Shown here: positions 37,801 to 49,050 of the stretch, one piece after another
Position numbering within the stretch: the first letter of the stretch is position 1
How the letters are laid out: each line of letters begins with the position of its first letter
Origin: Anaeramoeba ignava
Taxonomy: Eukaryota > Metamonada > Anaeramoebidae
Reading direction: 5' to 3'
Assembly: GCA_028826165.1 (NCBI GenBank)
Contig: JAPDFW010000033.1
Location: 434,001-498,000 of the forward strand
Length of the DNA stretch: 64,000 nt
Position numbers and translations under genes: made by a program
The notes under the pieces: generated by a model
Database searches by the model: none
What the model saw: only the letters and a program-made list of their open reading frames with translations
What the model was told of the DNA's origin: nothing

Positions 37801-40800
37801 ATGATCTTTTCAAGATATCAAAATTATTATAATTTTTTTCGAAGAAAAGAAAATATTGTTTTATTATTTTTTATAATCGTATCAGTTTTTTATGGATCAT
37901 ACGAAATTTATTTATCAGCAAATAAGGATATACAAGATAGATTAAATCAACTTTTTATGCTTTTTTTGAAAAGCGCAATTTCATTTGTAATTGCGTTTGC
38001 TTGCATTTTGAAACTTAAAATATCAAAAATAATCAAAATTCCATTAATTATGATTCTTATTGGCGAAATGATTTTTTTGTTTCAATCAGACAAAGGAAGT
38101 AGTAATAAAAATATTTCAAGAGCATATACAAAGTGGATTTTCCTCTTTGTTTTTTTGTTGATGGTTTTTGGTTTGGTTGTTGTTCATTTTTGCATCAAAT
38201 TCAGAGTTTTTCATATACTTGCAATTCACTCAAAAAAAATCATTAAATACTCACTAGTTATCATTTTATTGATTTTCTTGTTTTCATGGTTATATATCAA
38301 AAATGCTCAGAAAAATTGGAAACTGGGCTTATTTGGTGAAGAATTTGATCCAAATACAGGTGATGGCTATCCTCCTCTTAATGCCATCCCTTGGTTTTCA
38401 CTTTTTCCTTCAAGATTCTTCAATTTCTTTATGGGTTCAAATGATTGTCCAAAAATGAAACAGTTTAGCAAAATTGAAAATAATGTTTTGGAATTCTTTG
38501 ATTGTTCTTCGGATAAGGATCCTGTTGTTGATTTGGATCCTGATTTGATTTCTGAAAAAAAACCTAGTTTCATATATGGAAATTGTCTTAATAAATTTCA
38601 TTTGGATCCAAAACATATTTCTTATACTCATCCAATAAATGTTTCTAATCAAACTAATATTCGTGCTTTTTGTGGAAAGGATGAGAATTATTTTATTAAA
38701 TTTGCTTATGATCATTTCCTTCATAAAAGTGCTCTTGATTATTCAGAAAATTTTGGAAAACCAAAAGTTAATGTTGATATTTTTTTAATAGATGGGATTT
38801 CTAGACAACATTTTATGAGAAGATTAAAAAAAAGTGTAATAGCTCTTGAAAATCTTGCAAACAATGGATATTCAGTGTTTCAATTTTGGAGGTGATTTAT
38901 AATATTAATATTTATAATATTTATATTTATAATATTTATATTTATAATATTTATATTTATAATATTTATAATATTTATATTTATATTATTTATATTTATA
39001 ATATTTATAATATTTATATTTATAATATTTATATTTATATTTATTATTTATATTATTTATATTTATTATATTTATATTTATATTTATATTTATATTTATA
39101 TTTATAATATTTATATTTATAATATTTATAATATTTATATTTATAATATTTATATTTATATTTTTTCTAAATAGATATTCTTGTATTGGCTTTAATACTT
39201 TCCCAGTAATTTTTCAAGAAAAAAATAGAACAAAATTTAATTAAAACTTTTTTAACAAAATATAAAATACAAAATCCAATAGAATTTGACACCAATGATG
39301 TTAGGTAAATTAAATAAATATTTTACTTTACTTGAATATTAAATTTTAATATTAAATTTAGGAGTTGAACCATTTAATAGATTTACGACTAAACAAAAAA
39401 CAATTCCAAAACCACAAGATGTTAATCCTTTTTGGGATTATTATCCAGATGGTTATATAAAGACTTGGTGTATGGCTGCTTGTGATAATTTTTTCGATGT
39501 TAATTGGCCAATTATTGGAGGTTGTCCTTTTGATCAACATTTTGCAAAAGAATTTTGTCATCCTGATTATGAACCTGGTTTTTGGACTAATTTTATTGGT
39601 CCAATGTCTATTAGAAGAAGGTAAATAAAAAAGGAATTTGTTTTTGATTTTGTTCCACTTTCTGTTTATTTAAATTTTTATTTTTATTTTTATTTTTATT
39701 TTTATTTTTATTTTTATTTTTATTTTTAAAGGTGTATGGCTGGAAAATATGTTCATAAATATGCATTTGATATAGCTGAACAATTTCGTGAAGTTTATCC
39801 TGATGTTGGTCGTTTATTATATGTTCATTTAATGGAAGGTGAATTATTTAAATATTGATTTAAATATTTATTTTGATTTAAATATTTATTTTGATTTAAA
39901 TATTGATTTTGATTTAAATATTAATTTAAATATTGATTTTGATTTAAATATTGATTTTGATTTAAATATTGATTTTGATTTAAATATATTTTGATTTTAA
40001 ATGATTGATTTTTTTGATTTAAATATTTACATCTTTGATTTAAATATTTAAATATTTATTGATTTTTTGATTTATAATATTGATTTTGATTTAAATATTG
40101 ATTTTTTGATTTAAATTTTGATTTAAATATTGATTTTTTGATTTTAAATTATTTTTGATTTAAATATTGATATTTAAATATTGATTTTGATTTTAAATAT
40201 TTTATTTGGATTTAAATATTGATTTTGATTTAAATATTTATTTTGATTTAAATATTGATTTTGATTTAAATATTTATTTTGATTTAAATATTGATTTTGA
40301 TTTAAATATTTATTTTGATTTGGATTTAAATATTGATTTTGATTTAAATATTGATTTTGATTTAAATATTGATTTTGATTTAAATATTGATTTTGATTTA
40401 AATATTTATTTGGATTTGGATTTAAATATTGATTTTGATTTTTGATTTTAAAAATAGCTCATGAAACTTCATCTGAAGTCGTTTCTTTAATTGATCCAGA
40501 TTTATCAAATTATATCGAAAATTTTGAAAAAAATTCAAAAGATACAATCCTTTTTATTCTTGCAGATCATGGAAATGGGATGTCACCACTTAGTTATACA
40601 ATATCTGGATTTGTAGAATCTCGTAATCCAGTTTTTTTTCTTGTTATTCCAAATAAAATTTTAGATGAAAATCCAGAAGTGAAACAAAACTTAATTGAAA
40701 ATCAACAAAGGATAATTTCTGCTTATGATATTTATTTAACTTTGAAACATATTCCTATTGGAATTTCATCTTATCTTGAAAGAGATCCAAGAGATCCAAA

Positions 40801-40915
40801 AAAAGCAATGAGTTTATTTGAAAAAATTCCAAAAAGATCTTGTGAAGAAGCAGATATTTCTCCAGAATATTGTGTTTTTCCAAAAGATGGAAAAGTAAAA
40901 GTTTCTGAAATTTAA
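37801..40915 (+). CDS. DUF229 family (sulfatase-like) multi-pass membrane protein
   Basis: Six exons: 37801-38891, 39175-39205, 39283-39304, 39362-39620, 39732-39838 and 40458-40915, 655 residues. The N-terminus has about five membrane helices (IVLLFFIIVSVFYG, WIFLFVFLLMVFGLVVVHF, YSLVIILLIFLFSWL). The luminal part has the DUF229 signatures FLIDGISRQHFMRR, GFNTFP-NLTPMMLGVEPF, CMAACDNFFD, CMAGKYVH and LADHGNGMS, which resemble the alkaline-phosphatase/sulfatase metal sites. The NTFP/NLTPMMLG junction only reads through if a 77-bp intron (39206-39282) and a 22-nt exon are accepted; otherwise the region looks frameshifted. The introns at 38892-39174 and 39839-40457 are arrays. The substrate is unknown. 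Confidence 0.82.
38892..39174 (+). repeat. ATATTTATAAT-type array, DUF229 gene intron 1
   Basis: TTTATAATATTTATA words, 6-11 bp, running from the GTGATT donor to the AAATAG acceptor. Confidence 0.85.
39839..40457 (+). repeat. 18-bp ATATTGATTTTGATTTAA array, DUF229 gene intron 5
   Basis: About 30 units of TTAAATATTGATTTTGAT with TATTTATTTTGATT variants. It becomes more regular towards the 3' end. One frame is open across the 3' half because the unit is a multiple of three. Confidence 0.85.
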
Positions 40916-41044
40916 AATAAATAAAAATGAATTAAATAAAATTTTTTTATTAGAAAGAAATTTTCAGTTTTTTAAATTAAAAATAAGAATAAAAATAAGA
41001 ATAAAAATAATCAAAATATTATTTTTTTTTGTTTTTTGTTTTTG

Positions 41045-44000
41045 TTAGAAAAAAAATGTTTGTTTTTGATTTGGATTTTTGCTTTTTTCAATTAATAATG
41101 GAAGAAGTTCATCTTTCCAATCAGGATTTGGATCATTTGAGAATTTTTGAAGGAAATATTTATATTCTGATAAAATATAATTTTTTGTTGCTAATTTAAG
41201 CCAATTTGAATTTAAATATTTTGCATACATAAAAACATCTAATGCATTCTCTTGTGTTAAATGATCTCGAAAGACAATTTCAATTTCTCTTTTGAAATCA
41301 TCAATACAATAGAAATCAGCGACAGCAAGTAATTCAACCATTTGTTTGATTTTATAATAATTTACACTTCCTGTATACAGAAATGTTATTAATGATAAAA
41401 ATGAAATATAAGAAATTTCTGAAATTGGGATTTCATCTTCTCGAGATTCACGAAAACTAAATTAAATATTAAATATTATGAATTGAATATTGAATATTAA
41501 ATATTAAATATTATAAATTAAATATTAAATATTAAATATTATGAATTAAATATTAATATTATGAATTAAATATTATGTATTGAGTATTAAATATTAAATA
41601 TTAAATATTATGAATTGAATATTAAATATTAAATATTAAATATTAAATATTAAATATTAAATATTAAATATTATGAATTGAATATTAAATATTAAATATT
41701 GAATATTAAATATTAAATAAATAAAATGAATTAAATAAAATGAATTTAAAAATTAAATATTAAATATTAAATATTAAATATTAAATATTAAATATTATGA
41801 ATTGAATATTGAATATTAAAAATTATGAATTGATTATGCTTTTATTAAAATATTTGAAGTTCAAAATTAAATATGGAAATATTAAATATTAAATATTATG
41901 AATTAAATATTAAATATTAAATATTAAATATTAAATATTATGTATTAAATATTATGTATTAAATATTATGAATTAAATATTAAATATTAAATATTAAATA
42001 TTAAATATTATGAATTGAATATTAAATATTAAATATTATGAATTGAATATTAAATATTAAATATTATGAATTGAATATTAAATATCAAATATTATGAATT
42101 GAATATTAAATATCAAATATTAAATATTATGAATTAAATATTAAATATTAAATATTATGAATTAAATATTAAATAATTGTATTGAATATTATTTCTTACC
42201 CTAATAAAAATAAAGAACGAAAAAATTGTGAGCGACAACATAAAATTACTTTATGAGCATAAATATTTCGACCTTCAACAGTAAATTGAACATCTGAATA
42301 ATTTTCAGAATTAACACAATCTTCAAAATCAGAACCAATATATTCAAAAAATTGGCATGAAATTGTTCGTGCATTTTTTATTTGAGAAACTTTATCCATA
42401 TTTTCTTCTTTTGATAAACTTGATTCAAGAAGTTTCTTTTCTAATGAATATAACTGAAAAAATCTTGCTTCTTGAAGTATTTCTTCATATTCATCAAATT
42501 CTACTCTTATTTTTCCTGAATAAATCCAATCGATTATTTTGTTAATAATTGTATGATTTTTTTCATCATATCGAAGTTCTTCTGTTTCTTTATTTGTTGG
42601 ATCTTCAAAAAAATCTCTAAAAAAAGGACATCTTTGAACTAAAATAAATCGGTGAACTATGATAATAAAAAGTAAAGTTTTAAATTGTTTAAATTGTTTT
42701 TAAATTGTTTTTAAATTGTTTTTAAATTGTTTTTTAAATTGTGTTTAAATTGTTTTTAAATTGTTTTTAAATTGTTTTTAAATTGTTTAAATTGTTTAAA
42801 TTGTTTTTAAATTGTTTAAATTGTTTTTAAATTATTTAAATTGTTTTTAAATTGTTTAAATTATTTAAATTGTTTTTAAAATTGTTTTTAAATTGTTTAA
42901 ATTGTTTAAATTATTTTTAAAATATTTAAAAAGAACGAAAAATTGTGAGCGACAACATAAAATTACTTTTGAGCAAATTATTTTAAATTATTTAAATTGA
43001 ACATCTGAATAATTTTCAGAAAATTTTTTAACCAATATTTTAAAAATGTGTTTTAAATTATTTAAAATTGTTTTTAAATTGTTTAAAATGTTTAAAATAT
43101 TTAAATTTTTAAATTTTTAAAATGTTTTTTAAATTATTTGAAAAATGCTTTTAAATTATTTTTTAAATTGTTTAAAATTGTTTTAAATGTTTTAAAATGT
43201 TTTTAAAATGTTTTTAAATGATTTTTGTTTTTAAAGTTCTTTTTAAAATGTTTTTAAAAAGGACATTTTTAAAATGTTTTTAAAATAAATTTAAATTGTT
43301 TTAAATTGTTTTTAAATTGTTTAAAATTGTTTTTAAAATGTTTAAATTGTTTTAAATTATTTAAATTGTTTAAATTTTTTAAATTGTTTTTAAATTGTTT
43401 TTAAATTGTTTAAATTGTTTTTAAATTGTTTTTAAATAGTTTTAAATTATTTAAATTTTAAAATTTTTTAAATTGTTTTAAATTGTTTTAAATTGTTTTA
43501 AATTGTTTTAAATTGTTTTAAATTATTTTTAAATTGTTTTTAAATTGTTTTAAATTGTTTTTAAATTGTTTTAAATTGTTTTTATAGTTTTTTAAAATTG
43601 TTTTAAATTGTTTTTAAATTGTTTTAAATTGTTTAAAATTGTTTTAAAATTGTTTTTAAATTTTTAAATTGTTTAAAATTGTTTAAAATTGTTTAAATTG
43701 TTTTAAATTGTTTAAATTGTTTAAATTGTTTAAATTGTTTAAATTGTTTTTAAATTGTTTTTAAAATTGTTTAAATTGTTTAAATTGTTTTTAAATTGTT
43801 TAAATTGTTTTTAAATTGTTTTTAAATTGTTTTTAAAATTGTGTTTAAATTGTTAAAATTGTTTTTAAATTGTTTTTAAATTGTTTAAAATGTTTTTAAA
43901 ATTGTGTTTAAATTATTTTTAAATTATTTTTAAATTATTTTTAAATTGTTTTTAAATTGTTTTTAAATTTTTTAAAGTTTTTAAAGTTTTTAAATTGTTT

Positions 44001-44360
44001 AAATTGTTTTTAAATAGTTTAAAATTGTTATTAAATTGTTTAAATTTGTGCTTAAAATTGTGTTTAAATTGTTGATAAATTCGGAAGAAAAAAAACCAAA
44101 CCTGGAAATGTTTTCTTTTGAACATAAATATTAAAATCTGACCATTCTTCAAATTCACGTGCTTCTTTAAAATTATAACTTAAATTCATTCGGATTGACT
44201 TGGCTAAAAAATAAAAGGAAAATATCCATAATTTTTTTTATTATTGAATTAATTCAAATTGTTTTTTCTTTTCAAATAAATTTTAAAATAGCAAACTCAT
44301 TTCTTCATGTGGATAATTATAAGGCATTTTATTTAAATGACGGTAATAATCATTTCCCAT
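41045..44360 (-). CDS. Double BTB/POZ domain protein
   Basis: Four exons: 44297-44360, 44102-44203, 42200-42656 and 41045-41456, 344 residues. BTB 1 starts WSDFNIYVQKKTFP, crosses a 1.4-kb intron, and continues VHRFILVQRCPFFRDFF...IIDWIYSGKI. BTB 2 starts YSDVQFTVEGRNIYAHKVIL and crosses a 743-bp intron inside SLFLLG/FRESREDE, ending FLYTGSVNYY plus a BACK-like helical tail. BTB domains dimerise and often recruit cullin-3; no propeller follows here. Exon 1 (MGNDYYRHLNKMPYNYPHEE) is inferred from phase only; the start could instead be the ATG at 44189. Both large introns are repeat arrays, and the first contains a decayed copy of exon 3. Confidence 0.75.
41457..42199 (-). repeat. AAATATTAAATATTATGAATTG array, BTB gene last intron
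   Basis: Basic 7-bp word AAATATT, organised into higher-order units ending TATGAATTG or TATGAATTA. A unique 50-bp stretch near 41828-41875 interrupts it. Confidence 0.85.
42657..44101 (-). repeat. TTTTTAAATTG array filling 1.4-kb BTB gene intron
   Basis: Irregular array of TTTAAATTG and TTTTTAAATTG words from the GTTTGG donor (44101, minus strand) to the CATAG acceptor (42657). At ~42930-43265 it is interrupted by the decayed exon copy. Confidence 0.85.
42930..43265 (-). pseudogene. Decayed partial copy of BTB exon 3 inside the adjacent intron
   Basis: On the + strand, 42931-43035 reads AAAGAACGAAAAATTGTGAG, CGACAACATAAAATTACTTT, TGAGCA and then AATTGAACATCTGAATAATT, TTCAGAA, ACCAATATTTT. 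The same words occur in the same order and orientation in exon 3 at 42212-42345. The piece between TGAGCA and AATTGAACA (exon 3: AAATATTTCGACC...) is replaced by ATTTTAAATTATTTA, the intron's own repeat word. Further on, AAAAGGACAT (~43257) matches exon 3 near 42624. The copy has no open frame. Confidence 0.75.
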
Positions 44361-44590
44361 TAAAAATTAAAAATAAAAAAATAAAAATGAAAAAAAGAAA
44401 AATGAAAAAATGGAAAAAAAATTAAAAAATGGAGAAAAAAAAATGGAGAAAAAAAATTCGAAAAAAGAAAAATAAAAATAAAAAGGAGAATTTAGGATCT
44501 TCTGAAAAATTTTCCCTAATTTAAATTCGAAAAAAAATTAAAATTGAAATTAAATTATTATTTTACTTTTTATTCAGTAATCTTTTTGCA

Positions 44591-45871
44591 ATGTTTCTTG
44601 ATAATATTATAAATGATCCAGACACAAAACCTTATCAAATTCCACCACTTACAAAAACACCACTTGTAAGAAAATTACAAGAAAAAATTAAACAAATTCT
44701 ATCAACAGATCAAAAGAAATCATTTGCTTTCGTTTATCTTCCTGAAATTGTTTCTCGACTTGAAGAATGGAAAAAGAATCTAAATAGAATAAAACCATTT
44801 TATGCAATAAAATGCAATTCTGATCCAGAAATACTGCGATTGATGGCAAATAATGAAGATTTTGGGTTTGATTGCGCAAGTGCAAAAGAAATCAAACAAA
44901 TACTTACTTTGGGTGTTGATCCCAATCGAATTATTTTTGCTCATCCTTGTAAACCCAAATCAGACATTTTATTTGCCAAACAAAACAAAGTGAAAAAAAC
45001 AACTTTTGATTCTATTGAAGAGTTGGACAAGATTTCCTCGATATATCCTGAAGCCGAACTTGTTCTTCGGATTAAAACTGAGGATCAAAGTTCTTTTTTT
45101 CCTCTTTCAACAAAATTTGGAGCGAATATTGCTGATGTTGAGAAAATATTGGATCATGCGTTGAAATTGAAGTTGAATGTGATTGGAGTTGCTTTTCATG
45201 TTGGAAGTAATTGCCAAGAGAGTAGTCCCTATATTAAAGCATTGGAGAATTGTTATAATATTTTTGAGATGGCAAAAAAAAAGGATATTCAGATGAGATT
45301 GATTGATATTGGAGGCGGCTTTCCAGGAGCAGGAGAGGAAATTTCAAATACATCTAATAAGGGAAGGTTTTTGGATTTTTCGAAAGATATTTCTGAGAAA
45401 ATTTCGGAACTTTTTGGAGAAGGAAATATTGAATTTATAGCAGAACCAGGAAGATATTTTGCCACAACCACGACTACTCTTGTACTTGAGGTTATTAGCA
45501 AGCGTTTAGTTGTAGATGAGAACGAAAAGAAGAAGTTCCAATATTTTATTGGAGATGGATTGTATGGATGTTTGAATAACATTGCTTTGGATCACTGTGA
45601 GCCAAGGGCTTATCTTGTGAGAAAGTTGAGATCAGATAATGAGAAGGAAGTTTTCCAATCTTCTCTTTTTGGGCCTACTTGTTGTTCTATGGATTGTGTT
45701 GCCAAATCGATTATGTTGCCTGAACTTTATGTTGGAGATTGGTTAGTTTTTTATAATATGGGAAGTTATACATGTTCAATTGCAACAAGTTTTAATCAAT
45801 GTTTTTTGGAAGATTTTTATTATTTTTCTGATGAAAAGGATGACATTTTACATTATCAAATCCAGAAGTGA
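44591..45871 (+). CDS. Ornithine decarboxylase (PLP, alanine-racemase-fold group IV decarboxylase)
   Basis: Single exon, 426 residues, close to the usual eukaryotic ODC length. PFYAIKCNSDP contains the PLP lysine (~residue 76). DIGGGFPG and EPGRYF bind the phosphate. FGPTCCSMDC holds the active-site Cys/Asp, and DWLVFYNMGSYT is the C-terminal family motif. Converts ornithine to putrescine, the entry to polyamine synthesis. GPTC with a downstream Asp favours ornithine over diaminopimelate as substrate, but an arginine-decarboxylase-like activity cannot be ruled out from sequence alone. The reading frame is intact. The region upstream is a short AT-rich spacer shared with the divergent BTB gene. 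Confidence 0.92.
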   Translation: MFLDNIINDPDTKPYQIPPLTKTPLVRKLQEKIKQILSTDQKKSFAFVYLPEIVSRLEEWKKNLNRIKPFYAIKCNSDPEILRLMANNEDFGFDCASAKEIKQILTLGVDPNRIIFAHPCKPKSDILFAKQNKVKKTTFDSIEELDKISSIYPEAELVLRIKTEDQSSFFPLSTKFGANIADVEKILDHALKLKLNVIGVAFHVGSNCQESSPYIKALENCYNIFEMAKKKDIQMRLIDIGGGFPGAGEEISNTSNKGRFLDFSKDISEKISELFGEGNIEFIAEPGRYFATTTTTLVLEVISKRLVVDENEKKKFQYFIGDGLYGCLNNIALDHCEPRAYLVRKLRSDNEKEVFQSSLFGPTCCSMDCVAKSIMLPELYVGDWLVFYNMGSYTCSIATSFNQCFLEDFYYFSDEKDDILHYQIQK

Positions 45872-47469
45872 TTAAATAATGAAGGAAATAACATAAAATA
45901 ATTTAAATAAATTAATTTAAATTCAAATCAATTCATTTTCAAATTTAATTATAAAAAAAGTGGAATATATTTTATTTGTTAATTTAATTAGATTTTATTT
46001 CAAATTTATTTAGATTTAATTATAAAAAAAAGTGGAATATATTTTATTTGTAAATTTAATTAGATTTAATTATAAAAAAAGTGGAATATATTTTATTTTC
46101 AATTTTATTTAGATTTAAATATAAAAAAAGTGGAATATATTTTATTTGTTAATTTAATTAGATTTAAATTATAAAAAAAAGTGGAATATATTTTATTTTT
46201 TATTTTATTTAATTTTAATTAATTTAATTAGATTTAATTAAAAAGTGGAATATATTTTATTTTTAATTTTTGATTTTTATTTTCAAATTTAATTAGATTT
46301 AATTATAAAAAAAGTGGAATATATTTTATTTTTTAAAATTTTATTTGTTAATTTAATTAGATTTTATTATAAAAAAAGTGGAATATATTTTATTTGTTAT
46401 TTTAATTAATTTTATTTTTAATTTAATTAAATTTAAATAATAAAAATGGAATATATTTTATTTTCAAATTTTAATTAGATTTAAATATAAAAAAAAGTGG
46501 AATAGATTTAATTTGTTAAATTTAATTAGATTTAATTATAAAAAGTGGAATATATTTTATTTCAAATTTAATTAGATTTAATTTCAAATTTAATTAGATT
46601 TAAATTATAAAAAAAGTGGAATATATTTTATTTGTTAATTTAATTAGATTTAATTATAAAAAAAGTGGAATATATTTTATTTGTTAATTTAATTAGATTT
46701 AATTATAAAAAAAGTGGAATATATTTTATTTTCAAATTTAATTAGATTTAATTATAAAAAAAGTGGAATATATTTTATTTGTTAATTTATTTAGATTTAA
46801 ATATAAAAAAAGTGGAATATATTTTATTTGTTAATTTAATTAGATTTAATTATAAAATTTAATTGGGGTGGAATATATTTTATTTTCAAATTTAATTAGA
46901 TTTAATTATAAAAAAAGTGGAATATATTTTATTTGTAAATTTAATTAGATTTTATTTCAAATTTAATCAGATTTAATTATAAAAAAAGTGGAATATATTT
47001 TATTTGTTAATTTAATTAGATTTTATTTCAAATTTAATTTAAATTTAATATAAAAAGTGGAATTTATACTTTATTTTTATTTTTAGATTTAATTTTAAAA
47101 AAAAGTGGAATATATTTTATTTTTCAAATTTATTTAGATTTAAATATAAAAAAAGTGGAATATATTTTATTTGTTATTTTAATTAGATTTTATTTCAAAT
47201 TTAATTTAAAATTTTAAATAAATTTTTCAAGATAAGAATAATCAATTTAATTCAATATTCTTTTATAAGTATATGAATTTATATTTTATTAAATTAAATT
47301 ATAATAAAAAAAATTTTTTTTTAATTAATTACGTTTCTTTTGCGTCATTTAATTTATTTCCATTTTTTTTTAATTAAAAAAATTTTTTTTTCATTTTAAA
47401 TTTTTTTTTCATTTTTCATTTTTTTCCTTTTTTTAATTAATAATAATAATAAAAATTAAAATTAAATAA
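45872..47469. repeat. ~50-bp satellite array with GTGGAATATATTTTATTT core
   Basis: Between ~45955 and ~47190 there are about 22 copies of a ~49-70 bp unit. Each is a run ATTATAAAAAAA, then GTGGAATATATTTTATTT, then GTTAATTTAATTAGATTTA or TCAAATTTAATTAGATTTA. The core is nearly invariant (one ATGGAATATA, one GTGGAATAGA, one GTGGAATTTA variant) while the linker varies in length. No gene. It lies between the ODC stop and the AsnRS start, both plus strand. Confidence 0.88.
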
Positions 47470-49050
47470 ATGGATTACAAATCTAAAAAAGAAGAATTAG
47501 AAAAACAAAAAGCAGAAGCAGAAAAAGAATTACAAAATCCCGAAATAAAAAAAACACAAAAAAAAAAACTGACAAAAAAAATCTACTTCATTGAACAAAA
47601 AATGAAGAAACTAGAAGAAGAACGGGAAAAACGAGAAGAAGAAGAAAAAAAGAAGCAAACAGATCTCGAGAAGAAACTTGAACAAGCAAAACAAATTAAG
47701 ATTACAAAAAGCAAAGAACTTGAAAAAGCAAAAAAAACGGAAATACAGAACCTTATATCTGAGAAGAAGAAAGAGTGGGTCGGGAAGCGAATCAAAGTAC
47801 GGGGGTGGGTGCACCGGCTGCGGGATCAAGGAGCAGGACTTCTGTTCTTGATCCTTCGCGACGGGACTGGGTACATTCAAGTTGTGCTTGCAGGTAAATT
47901 AGCGGAAAATTACGATGCGTTGATGATCAAGACTGAGACGACAATCAAGATATATGGAAAAATAGCAGAGGATCAAAGAGCGCCCAGCGGCGTGGAGCTC
48001 CAAGCGGATTACTTCAAGATCATTGGGACGTCTAGCGGGGAGTATGAGAGCATTTTCAACGAGAAATCAAATGTTGACGTGATGCTTGACAACAAACATC
48101 TTGTTCTTCGAGGCTCGCGCACATCGGCGATCCTTAAGATGCGGTCTGTGGCGACGCAGAGCTTCCGTGAGCACTATTTCCATCGGGGATATTTCGAAGT
48201 GACCCCGCCGACTCTGGTGCAAACACAAGTCGAGGGCGGGTCGACGTTATTCAAGCTCGATTATTACGGCGAAGATGCGTTTTTAACTCAGTCATCACAG
48301 CTCTATTTGGAGACCGTTATTCCCTCGCTTGGCAACGTGTTTTGCATCATGCCAAGTTACCGCGCAGAGAAACAAAAGACGCGGAGACATTTATCTGAAT
48401 TTACGCACATTGAAGCCGAATGTCCTTTTATCAAGTTTGAGGATCTTTTGAATATCATCGAAGATCTTGTTTGTGACACAATCCAACGGATCCTCGATTC
48501 GCCCTTTTTTCCAACGCTTATGAAAGAGCTCAACCCCGATTTGAAGGTTCCAAAACGTCCTTTTAAACGTCTTGATTACAAAGACGCAATTAAATTTTGT
48601 AACGATCACGGAATCAAAAAAGACGATGAAGGAAATACGTTCGAGATCGGAGACGATATTACAGAGAAGCCTGAGCGCGAGATGACCGACATGATCAACG
48701 AACCCATTCTCCTGATCAAGTTCCCAGCAAAGATGAAGGCGTTCTACATGTCCCGCTGCAAAGACGACTCCACTTTGACGGAAAGTGTTGATCTTCTTGT
48801 TCCAGGAGTTGGCGAGATTGTTGGCGGAAGTATGAGGATCCATGACTACAAAGAGCTCCAAGATGCTTATTCTGCAAACGACTTAGATTCAACTCCTTAT
48901 TATTGGTATACTGACCAACGTAAATTCGGGACTTCTCCTCATGGCGGTTATGGTCTTGGTTTGGACCGTTTTCTTCAATGGATTTTGAAGGTTGACCATA
49001 TCAGAGATGTTGTTCTTTATCCAAGAATGATGGGTCGTTGCAAGCCTTAA
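47470..49050 (+). CDS. Cytosolic-type asparaginyl-tRNA synthetase
   Basis: Single intact exon, 526 residues. An N-terminal Lys/Glu coiled coil (~1-95) is typical of eukaryotic AsnRS/AspRS. An OB-fold anticodon domain follows (VRGWVHRLRDQG...FLILRDGTGYIQ). The class II core has motif 2 in MPSYRAEKQKTRRHLSEF, THIEAECPFI, and motif 3 in HGGYGLGLDRFLQWIL. TQVEGGSTLFKLDYYGE and the HLSEFTHIEAE context favour Asn over Asp. The middle of the gene (about 47760-48870) is strikingly more GC-rich than anything around it and uses many C/G-ending codons, which in an AT-rich genome suggests selection for high expression rather than transfer, since the protein is ordinary eukaryotic type. Confidence 0.93.
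   Translation: MDYKSKKEELEKQKAEAEKELQNPEIKKTQKKKLTKKIYFIEQKMKKLEEEREKREEEEKKKQTDLEKKLEQAKQIKITKSKELEKAKKTEIQNLISEKKKEWVGKRIKVRGWVHRLRDQGAGLLFLILRDGTGYIQVVLAGKLAENYDALMIKTETTIKIYGKIAEDQRAPSGVELQADYFKIIGTSSGEYESIFNEKSNVDVMLDNKHLVLRGSRTSAILKMRSVATQSFREHYFHRGYFEVTPPTLVQTQVEGGSTLFKLDYYGEDAFLTQSSQLYLETVIPSLGNVFCIMPSYRAEKQKTRRHLSEFTHIEAECPFIKFEDLLNIIEDLVCDTIQRILDSPFFPTLMKELNPDLKVPKRPFKRLDYKDAIKFCNDHGIKKDDEGNTFEIGDDITEKPEREMTDMINEPILLIKFPAKMKAFYMSRCKDDSTLTESVDLLVPGVGEIVGGSMRIHDYKELQDAYSANDLDSTPYYWYTDQRKFGTSPHGGYGLGLDRFLQWILKVDHIRDVVLYPRMMGRCKP

Noticed and set aside
39206-39282. Apparent +1 frameshift at TAA (AAT-TAA-A) in the DUF229 gene
   Set aside because: A 77-bp GTAATT...CAATAG intron plus a 22-nt exon restores the family motif NTFPNLTPMMLG without any frame change. 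This case shows that each apparent frame break must first be tested for an intron.
45955-47190. Regular repeats resembling a CRISPR array
   Set aside because: The linkers are not unique spacers but variants of the same AT-rich sequence, and the host is a eukaryote.
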